DNA from: Streptomyces sp. JHA26
Lineage (GTDB): Bacteria > Actinomycetota > Actinomycetes > Streptomycetales > Streptomycetaceae
Length of the DNA: 64,000 nt
NCBI RefSeq assembly: GCF_002005565.1
Contig: NZ_BDJC01000007.1
Coordinates: forward strand, 104,368 to 168,367
Direction: 5' to 3'
Part shown: positions 1 through 7,953 of the stretch, piece by piece
How positions within the stretch are numbered: position 1 is the stretch's first letter
Layout: each line of letters opens with the position of its first letter
Position numbers and translations under genes: made by a program
The notes under the pieces: generated by a model
Told to the model about the DNA's origin: nothing
Database searches by the model: none
The model's input: only the letters and a program-made list of their open reading frames with translations

Positions 1-61
1 CGCAGAGGAAGCTCACGCCGATCGACATCGGTATGAGCGAGAAGAGCCATTCGCGTTCCAT
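1..61 (-). CDS. Left-edge partial membrane protein (N-terminus only)
   Basis: An ATG at 59-61 opens a minus-strand frame that leaves the window after 20 codons. The visible residues begin MEREWLFSLIP and turn hydrophobic at once, which is how several DUF3592-type Streptomyces membrane proteins start. No strong ribosome binding site is visible upstream, so both the start and the family are tentative. Seen: a charged residue pair followed by a hydrophobic helix. Inferred: first transmembrane segment of a small membrane protein. Confidence 0.35.
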   Translation of the reverse strand, partial: MEREWLFSLIPMSIGVSFLC

Positions 62-464
62 GGGGTGTCCGACGCGTGAGTGACGCCGTTGGTTGCCGGC
101 CGCGGATCAGTGCATGCGGCTGCCGACGTCACCCGGTGGGACGTGGCGGGTGTGCGGGTGCGGACTCTCCCACGAGCAGACCGATGGTCAGGACTGCTGT
201 CTTGCGCATGTGCGTACTTCCCCGTTGCTGAACCGATCGATACTGGTGCAAGAGGAGACCGTAGACCATCGCGCCGCGCAGGAGGACACCGTCCGAGGGG
301 GCATCGGGCCGGTTCGAAGCGGCGTTCCACCACGGTGCGCCGCTTGCGGAGTTGCGTGTCGAAGGTCGGCGGGCCGACCGCCCCGGCTGCCGCGCCGGAG
401 CCGGTTGCGGACCTGGTCGGCCCGCCCGGGCGCGGCGCTCGACCGCGCGGGGCCGTCCACCGCC
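62..464. other. Intergenic stretch with no convincing gene
   Basis: About 400 bases between the left-edge partial gene and the DUF6010 gene. The overlapping frames here lack coherent codon use. The only suggestive element is a 26-codon minus-strand frame at 129-209 (starts MRKTAVLTIGLLVG) behind a GGGGAAG ribosome binding site. It looks like the beginning of a signal peptide but stops before any mature domain, so it may be a truncated secreted-protein gene. Confidence 0.4.
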
Positions 465-980
465 TCAGGACGGGAGGTGCTCGGCCTTGGAGCGAACCTC
501 CTCGCCGCCGGCGCCGGTGGCCGACACGGTCACAGGGCGTGCCGGGGGGGCAGAGGCGTGCTCGTGTGCGTGGTCTGCTGTCCGGCCGGGCTTGAACCTG
601 CGGCGGACGAGCGTGATCAGGGAAGGACCTCCGCGGAAGCACCACAGGGCGATGACCGGATCACAGACGGCGCATGCCAGAGATGAGTCGTGGTGGAACG
701 GCAGGATCGGATTGCCCTTGAGGTGGTGGGCCGTGTCCCAGGCCGTGTGGAGCAGCCAGCCGACGCCGATGAAGGTCCAGGAGTCCAGGCCGCGGTAGGC
801 GATGTAGGCCATGAGTGCGACGAACGGGAGCTCCCACAGGCCGAACCCGCCTCCGCTCAGGTAGGCAGCGCCGGCTCCGCCCACCATGATCGCGTCGAAG
901 CGGCGTCGGTGCGGTTCCCTGATCAGGGACATCAGCAGGCAGTAGACGATGCCGACGATCACCGGTGACACGAGGTTCAT
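465..980 (-). CDS. DUF6010 family integral membrane protein
   Basis: A 171-residue protein with about four or five hydrophobic segments in the first 115 residues and a charged, Pro/Ala/His-rich cytosolic-looking tail. The conserved-looking block HTAWDTAHH lies near residues 78-86, between membrane helices, and resembles DUF6010 proteins. The ATG at 978-980 overlaps the stop codon of the preceding gene (ATGA), which fixes the start and indicates translational coupling. It is the last gene of a four-gene minus-strand operon (2138 down to 465). Biochemical function is unknown; the family name rests on recognition of the sequence pattern. Confidence 0.8.
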   Translation of the reverse strand: MNLVSPVIVGIVYCLLMSLIREPHRRRFDAIMVGGAGAAYLSGGGFGLWELPFVALMAYIAYRGLDSWTFIGVGWLLHTAWDTAHHLKGNPILPFHHDSSLACAVCDPVIALWCFRGGPSLITLVRRRFKPGRTADHAHEHASAPPARPVTVSATGAGGEEVRSKAEHLPS

Positions 981-1279
981 GAAGGGATGGTTTCTTCCTC
1001 TTGGGGGCGGGCCGCATCGCCGCGGCCGAGTTGTCGCAGCGCGAGCAGCCCGCCGACACCCGGCACGAGGGCCAGGACCTTGATGGCGGCCGGGACCTGC
1101 TCGAGACGCCAGGTCGTGATGACGACGAACAGGTAGGCGCAGCCGTGGGTGGGACCCGTCAAGGACGAGACGGGCTCGAGGTGGACGGTGAACACGTTGG
1201 CCAGCATCACGATCAGGGAGATGAGTTCGGCGTGTGCCGCGATACGCAGAGGAGGTGGAGGCCAAAGGAGCATGGTCAC
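977..1279 (-). CDS. DUF3817-like small membrane protein
   Basis: A 100-residue protein with three hydrophobic segments (about residues 14-32, 45-55 and 62-80) and the sequence HAELISLIVMLANV near the start. The overall pattern matches DUF3817 integral membrane proteins. GTG at 1277-1279 overlaps the upstream stop codon as GTGA, so I prefer it over the ATG two codons later. Its own stop overlaps the next start (ATGA). The tight overlaps on both sides show it is made as part of a coupled operon. Role unknown. Confidence 0.75.
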   Translation of the reverse strand: MTMLLWPPPPLRIAAHAELISLIVMLANVFTVHLEPVSSLTGPTHGCAYLFVVITTWRLEQVPAAIKVLALVPGVGGLLALRQLGRGDAARPQEEETIPS

Positions 1280-1740
1280 GCCCCCGTGGTGGAGCCGGGG
1301 CGGATGATCATCAAGACGGTGACGGTTGCCCAGAGGAGGTTGAAGATGCCGGTGGTCATGGCGAGGCGGCCGGCGGTTGCGGTCGGCACCGGCGTATCGG
1401 CTGGGGTCACCATGTCGGTCAGCGCGCGGTCCTGGCCGGGCAGGACCGACAGGATCAGGACGCCGGCCGCCGCCGCGGTCAGTGCGATCGAGGTGATCAG
1501 CCAGGCGTCGCCGAGGACACCGAGGCTGCCGGCCGTGGCGAATCCGAAGACGGGGACCGCGATGCCGACGCCGGCGTAGACCCTGCAGATGCGGTGCAGG
1601 GTCTGCAGGGTCGTGCGGGTGCCCTCCCGGTCGCCGGCGGTGCGTCGCAGCGCCGCGGGGAACATGCTCGCAGCGACGGAGACGGGGCCGACGGCCAGGA
1701 CGGCGGCCAGGACGTGCAAGGACAGCAGGATCTTGGTCAT
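1276..1740 (-). CDS. DUF2269-like four-helix membrane protein
   Basis: A 154-residue integral membrane protein. The N-terminus (MTKILLSLHVLAAVLAVGP) and later helices around residues 55-70, 74-100 and 128-148 give about four transmembrane segments, as in the DUF2269 group. The ATG at 1738-1740 overlaps the stop of the upstream decayed DJ-1 frame (ATGA). The same reading frame stays open upstream of the ATG and contains relic DJ-1 sequence, so a longer fusion is formally possible, but the ATG is the natural start. Function unknown. Confidence 0.7.
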   Translation of the reverse strand: MTKILLSLHVLAAVLAVGPVSVAASMFPAALRRTAGDREGTRTTLQTLHRICRVYAGVGIAVPVFGFATAGSLGVLGDAWLITSIALTAAAAGVLILSVLPGQDRALTDMVTPADTPVPTATAGRLAMTTGIFNLLWATVTVLMIIRPGSTTGA

Positions 1741-2138
1741 GCTTGCTGACCCATGGCCGGTCGGCGCTCGCCGGTGACGGGCGAAGAGTTCCTCGACGGC
1801 ATGCGCGATGCGCGGGCCGGCCTCTCGTTCCAGCGGGTCCAGGCCCATGTGGCGGCCGGCACCGGGACGGACCCGTCCCGTTTCCACTCGCCGCTCCCCG
1901 CCTCCGCCGGGCCCGCGCCGGGCACCACGAACGTGTCCGTCCGCTCCGGGTCGAGGGCGGCGGTGGCGTGCAGCGCCGGTCCCCCGGTGCCACCGATCAT
2001 CTCGCGGGGCCCCTCCGCGGGGGCCGGTTCCACGGCCACCGCGCCCTCGGTGGCCGTGCCGCCGGCGTACAGCACCTCGTAGGGTGCGACGACGTCGAGC
2101 GGATCGAACCCGTCGAACAGGGCGGTCTGGACGTGCAT
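1737..2138 (-). pseudogene. Decayed DJ-1/PfpI-family gene
   Basis: The first 75 or so residues (starting MHVQTALFDGFDPLDVVAPYE) are a clear DJ-1/PfpI N-terminus, behind a perfect GGAGGT ribosome binding site. After VVPGAGPAEAG the similarity stops. The usual middle of the protein, including the nucleophile-elbow cysteine, is absent. A typical DJ-1 C-terminus (LEREAGPRIAHAVEELF) then appears in another frame at about 1760-1835. The simplest reading is an internal deletion of roughly 70 codons with a frame change. The shifted 133-residue frame still ends in the ATGA overlap with the next gene. Intact relatives are about 200-230 residues. Confidence 0.7.
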
Positions 2139-2270
2139 GGGGCGTACCTCCGGGAGCGGGTCTGCTGCGTCGTGGTGAAGTCAACCGGCCGCCCGCCTGA
2201 TCGCCCAGTGGCGCGAGTGACATGTTTCAACGGGAAATTGCCATACCCTCCTGCCGACCGGAGAACTGCT

Positions 2271-2285
2271 GTGAGCTGGGCTCAC
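2271..2285. promoter_or_regulatory. Palindrome GTGAGC-TGG-GCTCAC, candidate operator
   Basis: A perfect inverted repeat with 6-base arms and a 3-base centre lies 51 bases before the GlxA-type regulator and between it and the divergent DJ-1/membrane-protein operon. Its position suits an operator for that regulator. This is inferred from symmetry and location only. Confidence 0.4.
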
Positions 2286-2336
2286 GGGCGTACCGGTCCC
2301 GGGTCCGCCGGTGTTCCGAACAGGTAGGTTCCCGCC

Positions 2337-3275
2337 ATGCACACCGTCGCCGTTCTCGCGCTGGACCAGGTGATCCCGTTCGACCTGTCCACGCCGATCG
2401 AGGTCTTCTCCCGAACCCGCCTGCCCGACGGACGGCCCGGCTACCGGCTACGGGTCTGCGCAGAGCGCGACGAGATCGACGCCGGCGCGTTCACCCTGCG
2501 CGCGCCGTGGAGCCTGGAGGGTCTGAAGGACGCGGACACGATCATCGTGCCGGGGATCGCCGACCTCACGTCCCCGCTCCCACCTGCCGTACGCGATGCG
2601 CTGCGGACGGCCGCCGCGTCCGGGACGCGGATCGCCTCGCTGTGCGTGGGCACTTTCCCGCTCGCGGCCACCGGCCTTCTCGCCGGGCTGCGCGTCACCA
2701 CTCACTGGCGTGCGGCAGACCTGCTGGCCGCCCTCCACCCGGACGTCACCGTCGACCCGGACGTGCTCTACGTCGACAACGGCCAGTTCCTCACCTCGGC
2801 AGGCGCCGCCGCCGGCATGGACCTGTGCCTGCACATGATCCGCCGTGACTACGGCTCGGCCGTCGCCGCCGATGCCGCCCGTCTGTCCGTGATGCCGCTC
2901 GAACGCGAGGGCGGACAGGCGCAGTTCATCGCCTACGACCACGTCCTCGCCCCGCAGGGGGCCGAGTTGGAGACGCTGCTGGCCTGGCTGCGGGAAAACC
3001 TCGCCCGTGACCTCACCCTGGGCGACATCGCCGCGCAGTGCGGAACCAGCACCCGCACTCTGATCCGACGCTTTCGCAACCAGACCGGCACCACTCCCCT
3101 CCAGTGGCTCCACCGGGCCCGCATCCGCCAGGCGCAGCACCTGCTGGAGACCACCGAGCACTCCATCGAGCGCATCGGCCGCCAGGTCGGATTCGGCTCG
3201 CCCACCACCTTCCGCGACCGCTTCAAGCGCACCACCGGTGTCAGCCCGCAGACCTACCGGCGCACCTTCAGCTGA
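2337..3275 (+). CDS. GlxA-family (DJ-1 + AraC HTH) transcriptional regulator
   Basis: A 312-residue regulator. Residues 1-190 form a DJ-1/PfpI-like domain with the elbow sequence SLCVGTFPLA (Cys103). Residues about 215-310 form an AraC-type double helix-turn-helix (LTLGDIAAQCGTSTRTLIRRF and IERIGRQVGFGSPTTFRDRF). Such proteins bind DNA near their own gene and sense an unknown ligand with the DJ-1 domain. It is divergent from an operon whose first gene was itself a stand-alone DJ-1 protein, so control of that operon is likely. Length is normal and all parts look intact. Confidence 0.88.
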   Translation: MHTVAVLALDQVIPFDLSTPIEVFSRTRLPDGRPGYRLRVCAERDEIDAGAFTLRAPWSLEGLKDADTIIVPGIADLTSPLPPAVRDALRTAAASGTRIASLCVGTFPLAATGLLAGLRVTTHWRAADLLAALHPDVTVDPDVLYVDNGQFLTSAGAAAGMDLCLHMIRRDYGSAVAADAARLSVMPLEREGGQAQFIAYDHVLAPQGAELETLLAWLRENLARDLTLGDIAAQCGTSTRTLIRRFRNQTGTTPLQWLHRARIRQAQHLLETTEHSIERIGRQVGFGSPTTFRDRFKRTTGVSPQTYRRTFS

Positions 3276-3626
3276 CTCGTGATCACCCCCTCGAACCGCC
3301 ATCCCCGAGAGGCGGGCACACCGTGGGCCGCCCGGCAGTCGGCGCGCGACCGGCAGCAGCGACGTGAGGGGGTCGGGGCGTTCTCGGCCGCGGCCCGCGA
3401 GGGCCGTTCCGAGCGGCTGCGGGAAGTTCTCCGCGCCGAGGTGGAGTTCACCGTCCACGCCCCCGGCGGACGGTTCGTCACGATCGGGGCCACCGAGGTC
3501 GCCGGCCGGGCACGAGTGGCCGGCGGTGCGGCGCGCGGACAGGCGGCGACCGTGGGCGAGCACCCGGGTGTCACCGCCTGGAACGAGGACGGCGCCCCGT
3601 TGTCCTCGACACCAGGTCGCCCGTGA
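3276..3626 (+). pseudogene. Relic of an ECF41/SigJ-type sigma factor C-terminal (SnoaL-like) domain
   Basis: In the frame ending at 3626 there is a stretch reading FSAAAREGRSERLREVL then EVEFTVHAPGGRFVTIGA and VAGRARVAGGAARG. This resembles the SnoaL-like C-terminal domain of ECF41-group sigma factors, which controls sigma activity. The sigma regions 2 and 4 that should precede it are missing, and the usual end of the domain is cut short. Coding-like third-position G/C supports former coding. I see no good start signal, so a functional product is unlikely. Confidence 0.5.
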
Positions 3627-3757
3627 CTCGCACGGAATCGCGAATGATCGTTCCTCGAGGCCCGGATCCCCACCGCACGTCGTGCGGTTCGCGGCACCGG
3701 GCCCCTGGTGAAGGCGGGGCGGGCGGCGGTCGGGTGGTGCGGTGCCGCGGTGGGCGG

Positions 3758-4300
3758 TTACCAGACGAGGGCGTCCTGCGCGTTGTCCTGCCAGTAGGTC
3801 ACGGCGGCGGCGCTGTTGAAGTAGACGCCGCCCTCGCCCAGGTTCAGCGTCTTCTCCCCGTTGATCGCGTCACCGCCGCGGTCGGTGAGGAAGACGCCCA
3901 GGGTCTTCGCCACGGCGCCCCCTTCCCCGTCGGGCGAGGACGCCGTGATGCCCGCGTAGGCGGACCGGCCGGGGGCGAGGGTCACCACGGACTGCGGGGT
4001 GCTGTCCTCGACCCACGCCAGCGGGGCCTGGGCGTCGGCGCCGGCCCGCAGGAAGGGAGCACTGTAGGCGTAGCAGGGCTTGGTGCCGGTGTTGGTGGCC
4101 TTCAGCAGGAGGTGGTTGATCGGGCGGGACACCTCGGTGACGGTCAGCCGGGTGTTCGCCGTGGTGCAGGTGACGGGCGAGGACGCCTTCGGGGCGGCGG
4201 ACGCGGTCTGCCCGCCGGCCTGGACGCCGACGAGGGTGACAGCGGCGGCGACCGCGCAGGAGGCGGCGGCACGGGAGGCGAAACGGGTGGCCATACGCAT
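3758..4300 (-). CDS. Secreted DUF4232 domain protein
   Basis: A 180-residue exported protein. The N-terminus (MRMATRFASRAAASCAVAAAV) is a Sec signal peptide with cleavage likely after the Ala-rich segment near residue 35. The mature part has the DUF4232 pattern: a cysteine early (PVTCTTANTRLTV), a central CYAYSAPFL block and a beta-rich body ending LVW. The two cysteines probably form a disulfide. DUF4232 proteins are common in Streptomyces secretomes with no defined activity. It stands alone, divergent from the GH88 gene. Confidence 0.85.
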   Translation of the reverse strand: MRMATRFASRAAASCAVAAAVTLVGVQAGGQTASAAPKASSPVTCTTANTRLTVTEVSRPINHLLLKATNTGTKPCYAYSAPFLRAGADAQAPLAWVEDSTPQSVVTLAPGRSAYAGITASSPDGEGGAVAKTLGVFLTDRGGDAINGEKTLNLGEGGVYFNSAAAVTYWQDNAQDALVW

Positions 4301-4717
4301 GGGTGGACTGCTCTCTGTGAAGCGCCGCGTGCCGAGGGCACGGGCTGGGAAGGGGCGTCACACCTGACCGGCGGCTGTGTCCGGCGAGGCGGTGTGCCTG
4401 GATGACACCCATCCTGTGTCCTGCCGCGTCCCACGAACCGTTCCATCGGGACTTCTGGGACGCTGGGACGCACCCACCCGCTTCGACCTGGGGAAACGTA
4501 ACCCGTCCGGGACGCCGGACGGGACGGTCCGACGCCCGGAAGGCCACGGGACATCCGTCGGCCCGCGAGGACGGTCACTCGGACGGGGACAGCGGGCCAC
4601 CCCCCTCCCAGCCATCCGTTCACGTATCTGAACTTCATGTACGTCTCTGTACGCCCGCCGTTTGTTGTGTCACGCTCAAGTGCCCGACACCCAGCCCGAG
4701 TTGGAGGTCAGTCACCC
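4301..4717. other. Divergent intergenic region with hairpin and repeated TGTACG boxes
   Basis: About 417 bases between the DUF4232 gene and the GH88 gene. It holds a perfect 9-bp hairpin (4502-4523) and, closer to the GH88 start, the words TCTGAAC (4627-4633), TGTACGTCT (4638-4646) and TGTACG (4648-4653). No protein-coding frame here looks real. The region must contain promoters for both flanking genes. Confidence 0.5.
4502..4523. repeat. 9-bp perfect stem, 4-nt loop
   Basis: CCCGTCCGG and CCGGACGGG flank the loop GACG. The stem lies in a divergent promoter region rather than after a gene, so it may be an operator or a structured leader rather than a terminator. No T-run follows on either strand. 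Confidence 0.4.
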
Positions 4718-5944
4718 ATGGTCGTATCCCGGCGCGCAGTGCTCGCCACGGCGGCCGCCGCCACCGCGTACACGTCCACGGCATCGGTGGCGAGCGCGGC
4801 CGGCGGCCCGTCCCCGGCCCAGGTCACGCGGACGCTGCGGGCAGCCGCGGACTACGCGGTGGAGAAGGTCGCGGCCGTCGCCCCACGGGTGACGGGTTTC
4901 CCCGTCGGCACGAAGTTCGAGAAGTGGACCTACTCCCAGAACGGTGACTGGGTCGGCGGGTTCTGGCCGGGCACGCTGTGGATGGCGTACCTGTACAGCG
5001 CGGACACCTCGTTCCGCACCCTGGCCGTCGACTGGTGCCGGAGACTCGCGCCGCGACAGTACGACACCACCACGCACGACCTCGGCTTCCTCTTCTCGCC
5101 CTCGTGGGTCACGGCCTGGCGGCTGACCGGCGACGAGGTCTGGCGGGCGGGGGCCCTCCAGGCCGCCGGCTCACTGATCCAGCGGTACAACCCGCGCGGA
5201 CGCTTCCTCCGGGCCTGGGGGCGGCTGGACGACCCCGGCAACGCGGGCCGCGTCATCATCGACACGATGATGAACCTCGACCTGCTGGCGTTCGCGAGCC
5301 GGGAGTCGGGGGACGACCGCTACCTCGACATCGCGGTCGAGCACGCGAGGACCACGCAGCGGGTGTTCCCCCGGGCGGACGGTTCGACCCCGCACGTCTT
5401 CGACTTCGACCCGGACACCGGCAGGCCCCTCGGGCCCGGCACCGTCCAGGGATACAGCCCCACCTCGTGCTGGTCCCGCGGGCAGGCGTGGGGCATCTAC
5501 GGCTTCACCACGATCTTCCGCCGGACCGGTGAGCGGAGCTTCCTGGACACCGCGCGCTCGCTGGCCGACTTCGCGATCCGGGTGCTGGGCCCCGACCACG
5601 TACCGGTGTGGGACTACCGCGCGCCGCAGCAGCCGTACGACATCAAGGACGCGTCGGCCGGGGCGGTCATGGCGTGCGGCCTGCTCGACCTGTCCGCCGC
5701 GACCGGGGACCGCGCCTACCGGCAGGTGGCGCTGCGGCTGCTCACCGCGCTGGCGCAGACCTGCCTGACCCGGGCTTCGGACCGCGCGGACGCGGTGGTC
5801 GCGCGCTGCACCCGCAACCGTCCGGCCGAGGACGGCGTCGAGATCTCACTCCCCTACGCCGACTACTACCTGCTGGAAGGCATCCTGCGCGTCCTGCGTC
5901 CGCAGGACGTCGACCGCGCGATCGACCTGTCGACCACCCGCTGA
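4718..5944 (+). CDS. Secreted GH88 unsaturated glucuronyl hydrolase-like protein
   Basis: A 408-residue protein; the ATG at 4718 has GGAGG 10 bases upstream and begins an export signal (VVSRRAVLATAAAATAYTST). The body is an alpha/alpha-barrel of the GH88 family. The two aspartates used by unsaturated glucuronyl hydrolases are recognisable as Asp121 in THDLGF and Asp182 in IDTMMN, and WSRGQAWGIYGF is also typical. GH88 enzymes hydrate the 4,5-unsaturated uronic acid left by polysaccharide lyases and release it. The next gene, 109 bases on, encodes a parallel beta-helix protein and probably works in the same pathway. Confidence 0.88.
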   Translation: MVVSRRAVLATAAAATAYTSTASVASAAGGPSPAQVTRTLRAAADYAVEKVAAVAPRVTGFPVGTKFEKWTYSQNGDWVGGFWPGTLWMAYLYSADTSFRTLAVDWCRRLAPRQYDTTTHDLGFLFSPSWVTAWRLTGDEVWRAGALQAAGSLIQRYNPRGRFLRAWGRLDDPGNAGRVIIDTMMNLDLLAFASRESGDDRYLDIAVEHARTTQRVFPRADGSTPHVFDFDPDTGRPLGPGTVQGYSPTSCWSRGQAWGIYGFTTIFRRTGERSFLDTARSLADFAIRVLGPDHVPVWDYRAPQQPYDIKDASAGAVMACGLLDLSAATGDRAYRQVALRLLTALAQTCLTRASDRADAVVARCTRNRPAEDGVEISLPYADYYLLEGILRVLRPQDVDRAIDLSTTR

Positions 5945-6053
5945 CCGTCCCCGCGACCCGCCCCGCCGGTGACGGCGCGCAGTGAACGCGCGCGCCGCGG
6001 CCCGGTCATGGGCCCCGTGCGAGCGGGGAGGAGAACGAGAGAGCTGGAGAGCC

Positions 6054-7757
6054 ATGCAGTCCGACGACAACAGGATCACGACGGTACGACCCACCCGACG
6101 CGGGCTGCTGGCGAGCGCCGTGCTCGTGGCCGCCGGAGCCGCGGGACGGGGCGGGACGGCCGTCGCCGCGCCGGGCTCCCCCGGCCACGTCCCGTCGCTG
6201 TGGCACGAGTTCACCCGCGACCCGTACCGGCATCCCCAGATCCCGTACGTCGGCCGGGCGGGTTACGGCGGCGGAGCGCGGCGCTTCCCCCGTCGCCCGG
6301 TCAGGGCCGACGTACGGGACTTCGGCGCCGTGGCGGACGGCCGTACCGACTGCGCCCCCGCGATCAACCGTGCCGTCGCCGCCGTCGGGCGGGCCGGCGG
6401 TGGCACGGTCACCGTCCCGCCCGGCACGTTCCGCATCGACGGCGTGATCCGCATCGGGTACTCGGGCGTCGTCCTGCGGGGCTCCGGCAGCGGGCGTACC
6501 ACGCTGTACGCCACCAAGAACCTCACCGAGCTGATCGGCCCGTACGGCTCCCGGTACGGCGGCGACAAGTCGTCCTGGTCCTGGGCGGGCGGCCTGATCT
6601 GGCTGGCTCCCGAGGCCCGCTGGGACTCCCTGACCGCCGCGATCAGGGAGCGGGACTGGCCGTTCGAGGGCTGGACCGGCAACCGGCGCGACGAGTGGCG
6701 CACGCTCACCGCGGTGGAGCCCGCCCGCCGTGGCGACCGGACGGTGACGGTCACCGACCCCTCCGGGCTCCGGCCCGGTGCCCTGGTCCTGCTCCGTCTC
6801 GCCGACGACGCGGAGCACACCCTGCTGGAGCACATGGCGGGCGGAGGCCCCGGCCCCGAGTCGTACACCTGGGCCGACAAGTCCAAGCTGCTGTCGTACG
6901 TTCCCTACGAGTGGCCCGTGAGGGTCCGCCGCGTCCGAGGCCGGGAGGTCTCCCTGGAGCGGCCCCTGCCGCTCGACGTCCGTCCCGAATGGGACCCGCG
7001 GTTCACCACGCACGTACCGGAGCTGACCGGATCGGGCGTCGAGGGGCTGACCCTGGAGGCCGTGCAGACACCGCAACAGCCCCACCTGCTCGACCTGGGG
7101 TACAACGGCGTGGTGCTGCAGTGCGCGTACGACTGCTGGGTCGACGACGTGACGGTCCGGCACGTGGACAACGGCTTCGGCCTGGTCGCCGCCTCCGCCT
7201 GCACCCTGCGCCGCACCCGCGTCGCGGGCCGCGGCTCCCACCACCCCTACTTCTGCCGCGAGGGCTCGCACGACAACCTGATCGAGGACTTCACCGTGGA
7301 GGACCGCACCACGCCCGCCCCCGCCGGCACCCAGCTGCACGGCATCAACGTCGAGGGGCTGTCCTCCCACAACGTCTGGTCGCGCGGCGACATGCGCATG
7401 GGCACCTTCGACAGCCACCGCGGCATGCCCTTCGCCAACGTCCGCACCGACATCACCGTGAACAACACCGGCCGCCACGGCGGCGACGCGAGCGCCGGGC
7501 CGCTCTTCGGTGCCCGCTTCACGCATTGGAACATCCGCGTCACCAACGGACGCGCGGGGCTGGTGAAGATCGACGGCCTGGCCCCGTACTCCGCCACCGT
7601 CGGCGTCGACGAGGTCCGCGAGTTCGACCAGATCGACGTCCCCGACTTCACCGGCGACCTGCACACGCGCCTGGAGCTGTACGGCACGACCGACGCGGTG
7701 CGCCCACGCAACCTCCACGAGGCCCAACGCGCCCTGGAGGACCCGGCCAACCGCTGA
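6054..7757 (+). CDS. Secreted parallel beta-helix (pectate lyase superfamily) protein
   Basis: A 567-residue exported protein starting at the ATG at 6054, behind a GGAGA site. The signal contains an RR pair (PTRRGLLASAVLVAAGAAG), suggesting Tat export. Residues about 85-130 (DVRDFGAVADGRTDCAPAIN, then a Gly/Thr/Val-rich strand) are the hallmark of the Pectate_lyase_3 right-handed beta-helix. The remainder has the repeated short strands and asparagines of a beta-helix. Substrate is not readable. Together with the GH88 gene just upstream it suggests breakdown of a uronate-containing polysaccharide: cleavage outside the cell followed by removal of unsaturated ends. Confidence 0.82.
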   Translation: MQSDDNRITTVRPTRRGLLASAVLVAAGAAGRGGTAVAAPGSPGHVPSLWHEFTRDPYRHPQIPYVGRAGYGGGARRFPRRPVRADVRDFGAVADGRTDCAPAINRAVAAVGRAGGGTVTVPPGTFRIDGVIRIGYSGVVLRGSGSGRTTLYATKNLTELIGPYGSRYGGDKSSWSWAGGLIWLAPEARWDSLTAAIRERDWPFEGWTGNRRDEWRTLTAVEPARRGDRTVTVTDPSGLRPGALVLLRLADDAEHTLLEHMAGGGPGPESYTWADKSKLLSYVPYEWPVRVRRVRGREVSLERPLPLDVRPEWDPRFTTHVPELTGSGVEGLTLEAVQTPQQPHLLDLGYNGVVLQCAYDCWVDDVTVRHVDNGFGLVAASACTLRRTRVAGRGSHHPYFCREGSHDNLIEDFTVEDRTTPAPAGTQLHGINVEGLSSHNVWSRGDMRMGTFDSHRGMPFANVRTDITVNNTGRHGGDASAGPLFGARFTHWNIRVTNGRAGLVKIDGLAPYSATVGVDEVREFDQIDVPDFTGDLHTRLELYGTTDAVRPRNLHEAQRALEDPANR

Positions 7758-7953
7758 ACGGACCTCCCACCGGTGCGCGCGGACCGGGCGACCGTGTTCC
7801 CCTCCCGTCCGATCGGAGCGATCCACGAGAGCAAGGCAGCACCTGGTCGCCCGCGCCCGGCTCGCCGCCATCGGCCGGCATGTCGAGGTGAACCGGCGGG
7901 ATCCTGGCCGGCGTCGCCCTCACCTCCTGTTCGAAGGCGACGCGTGGCCGGCC

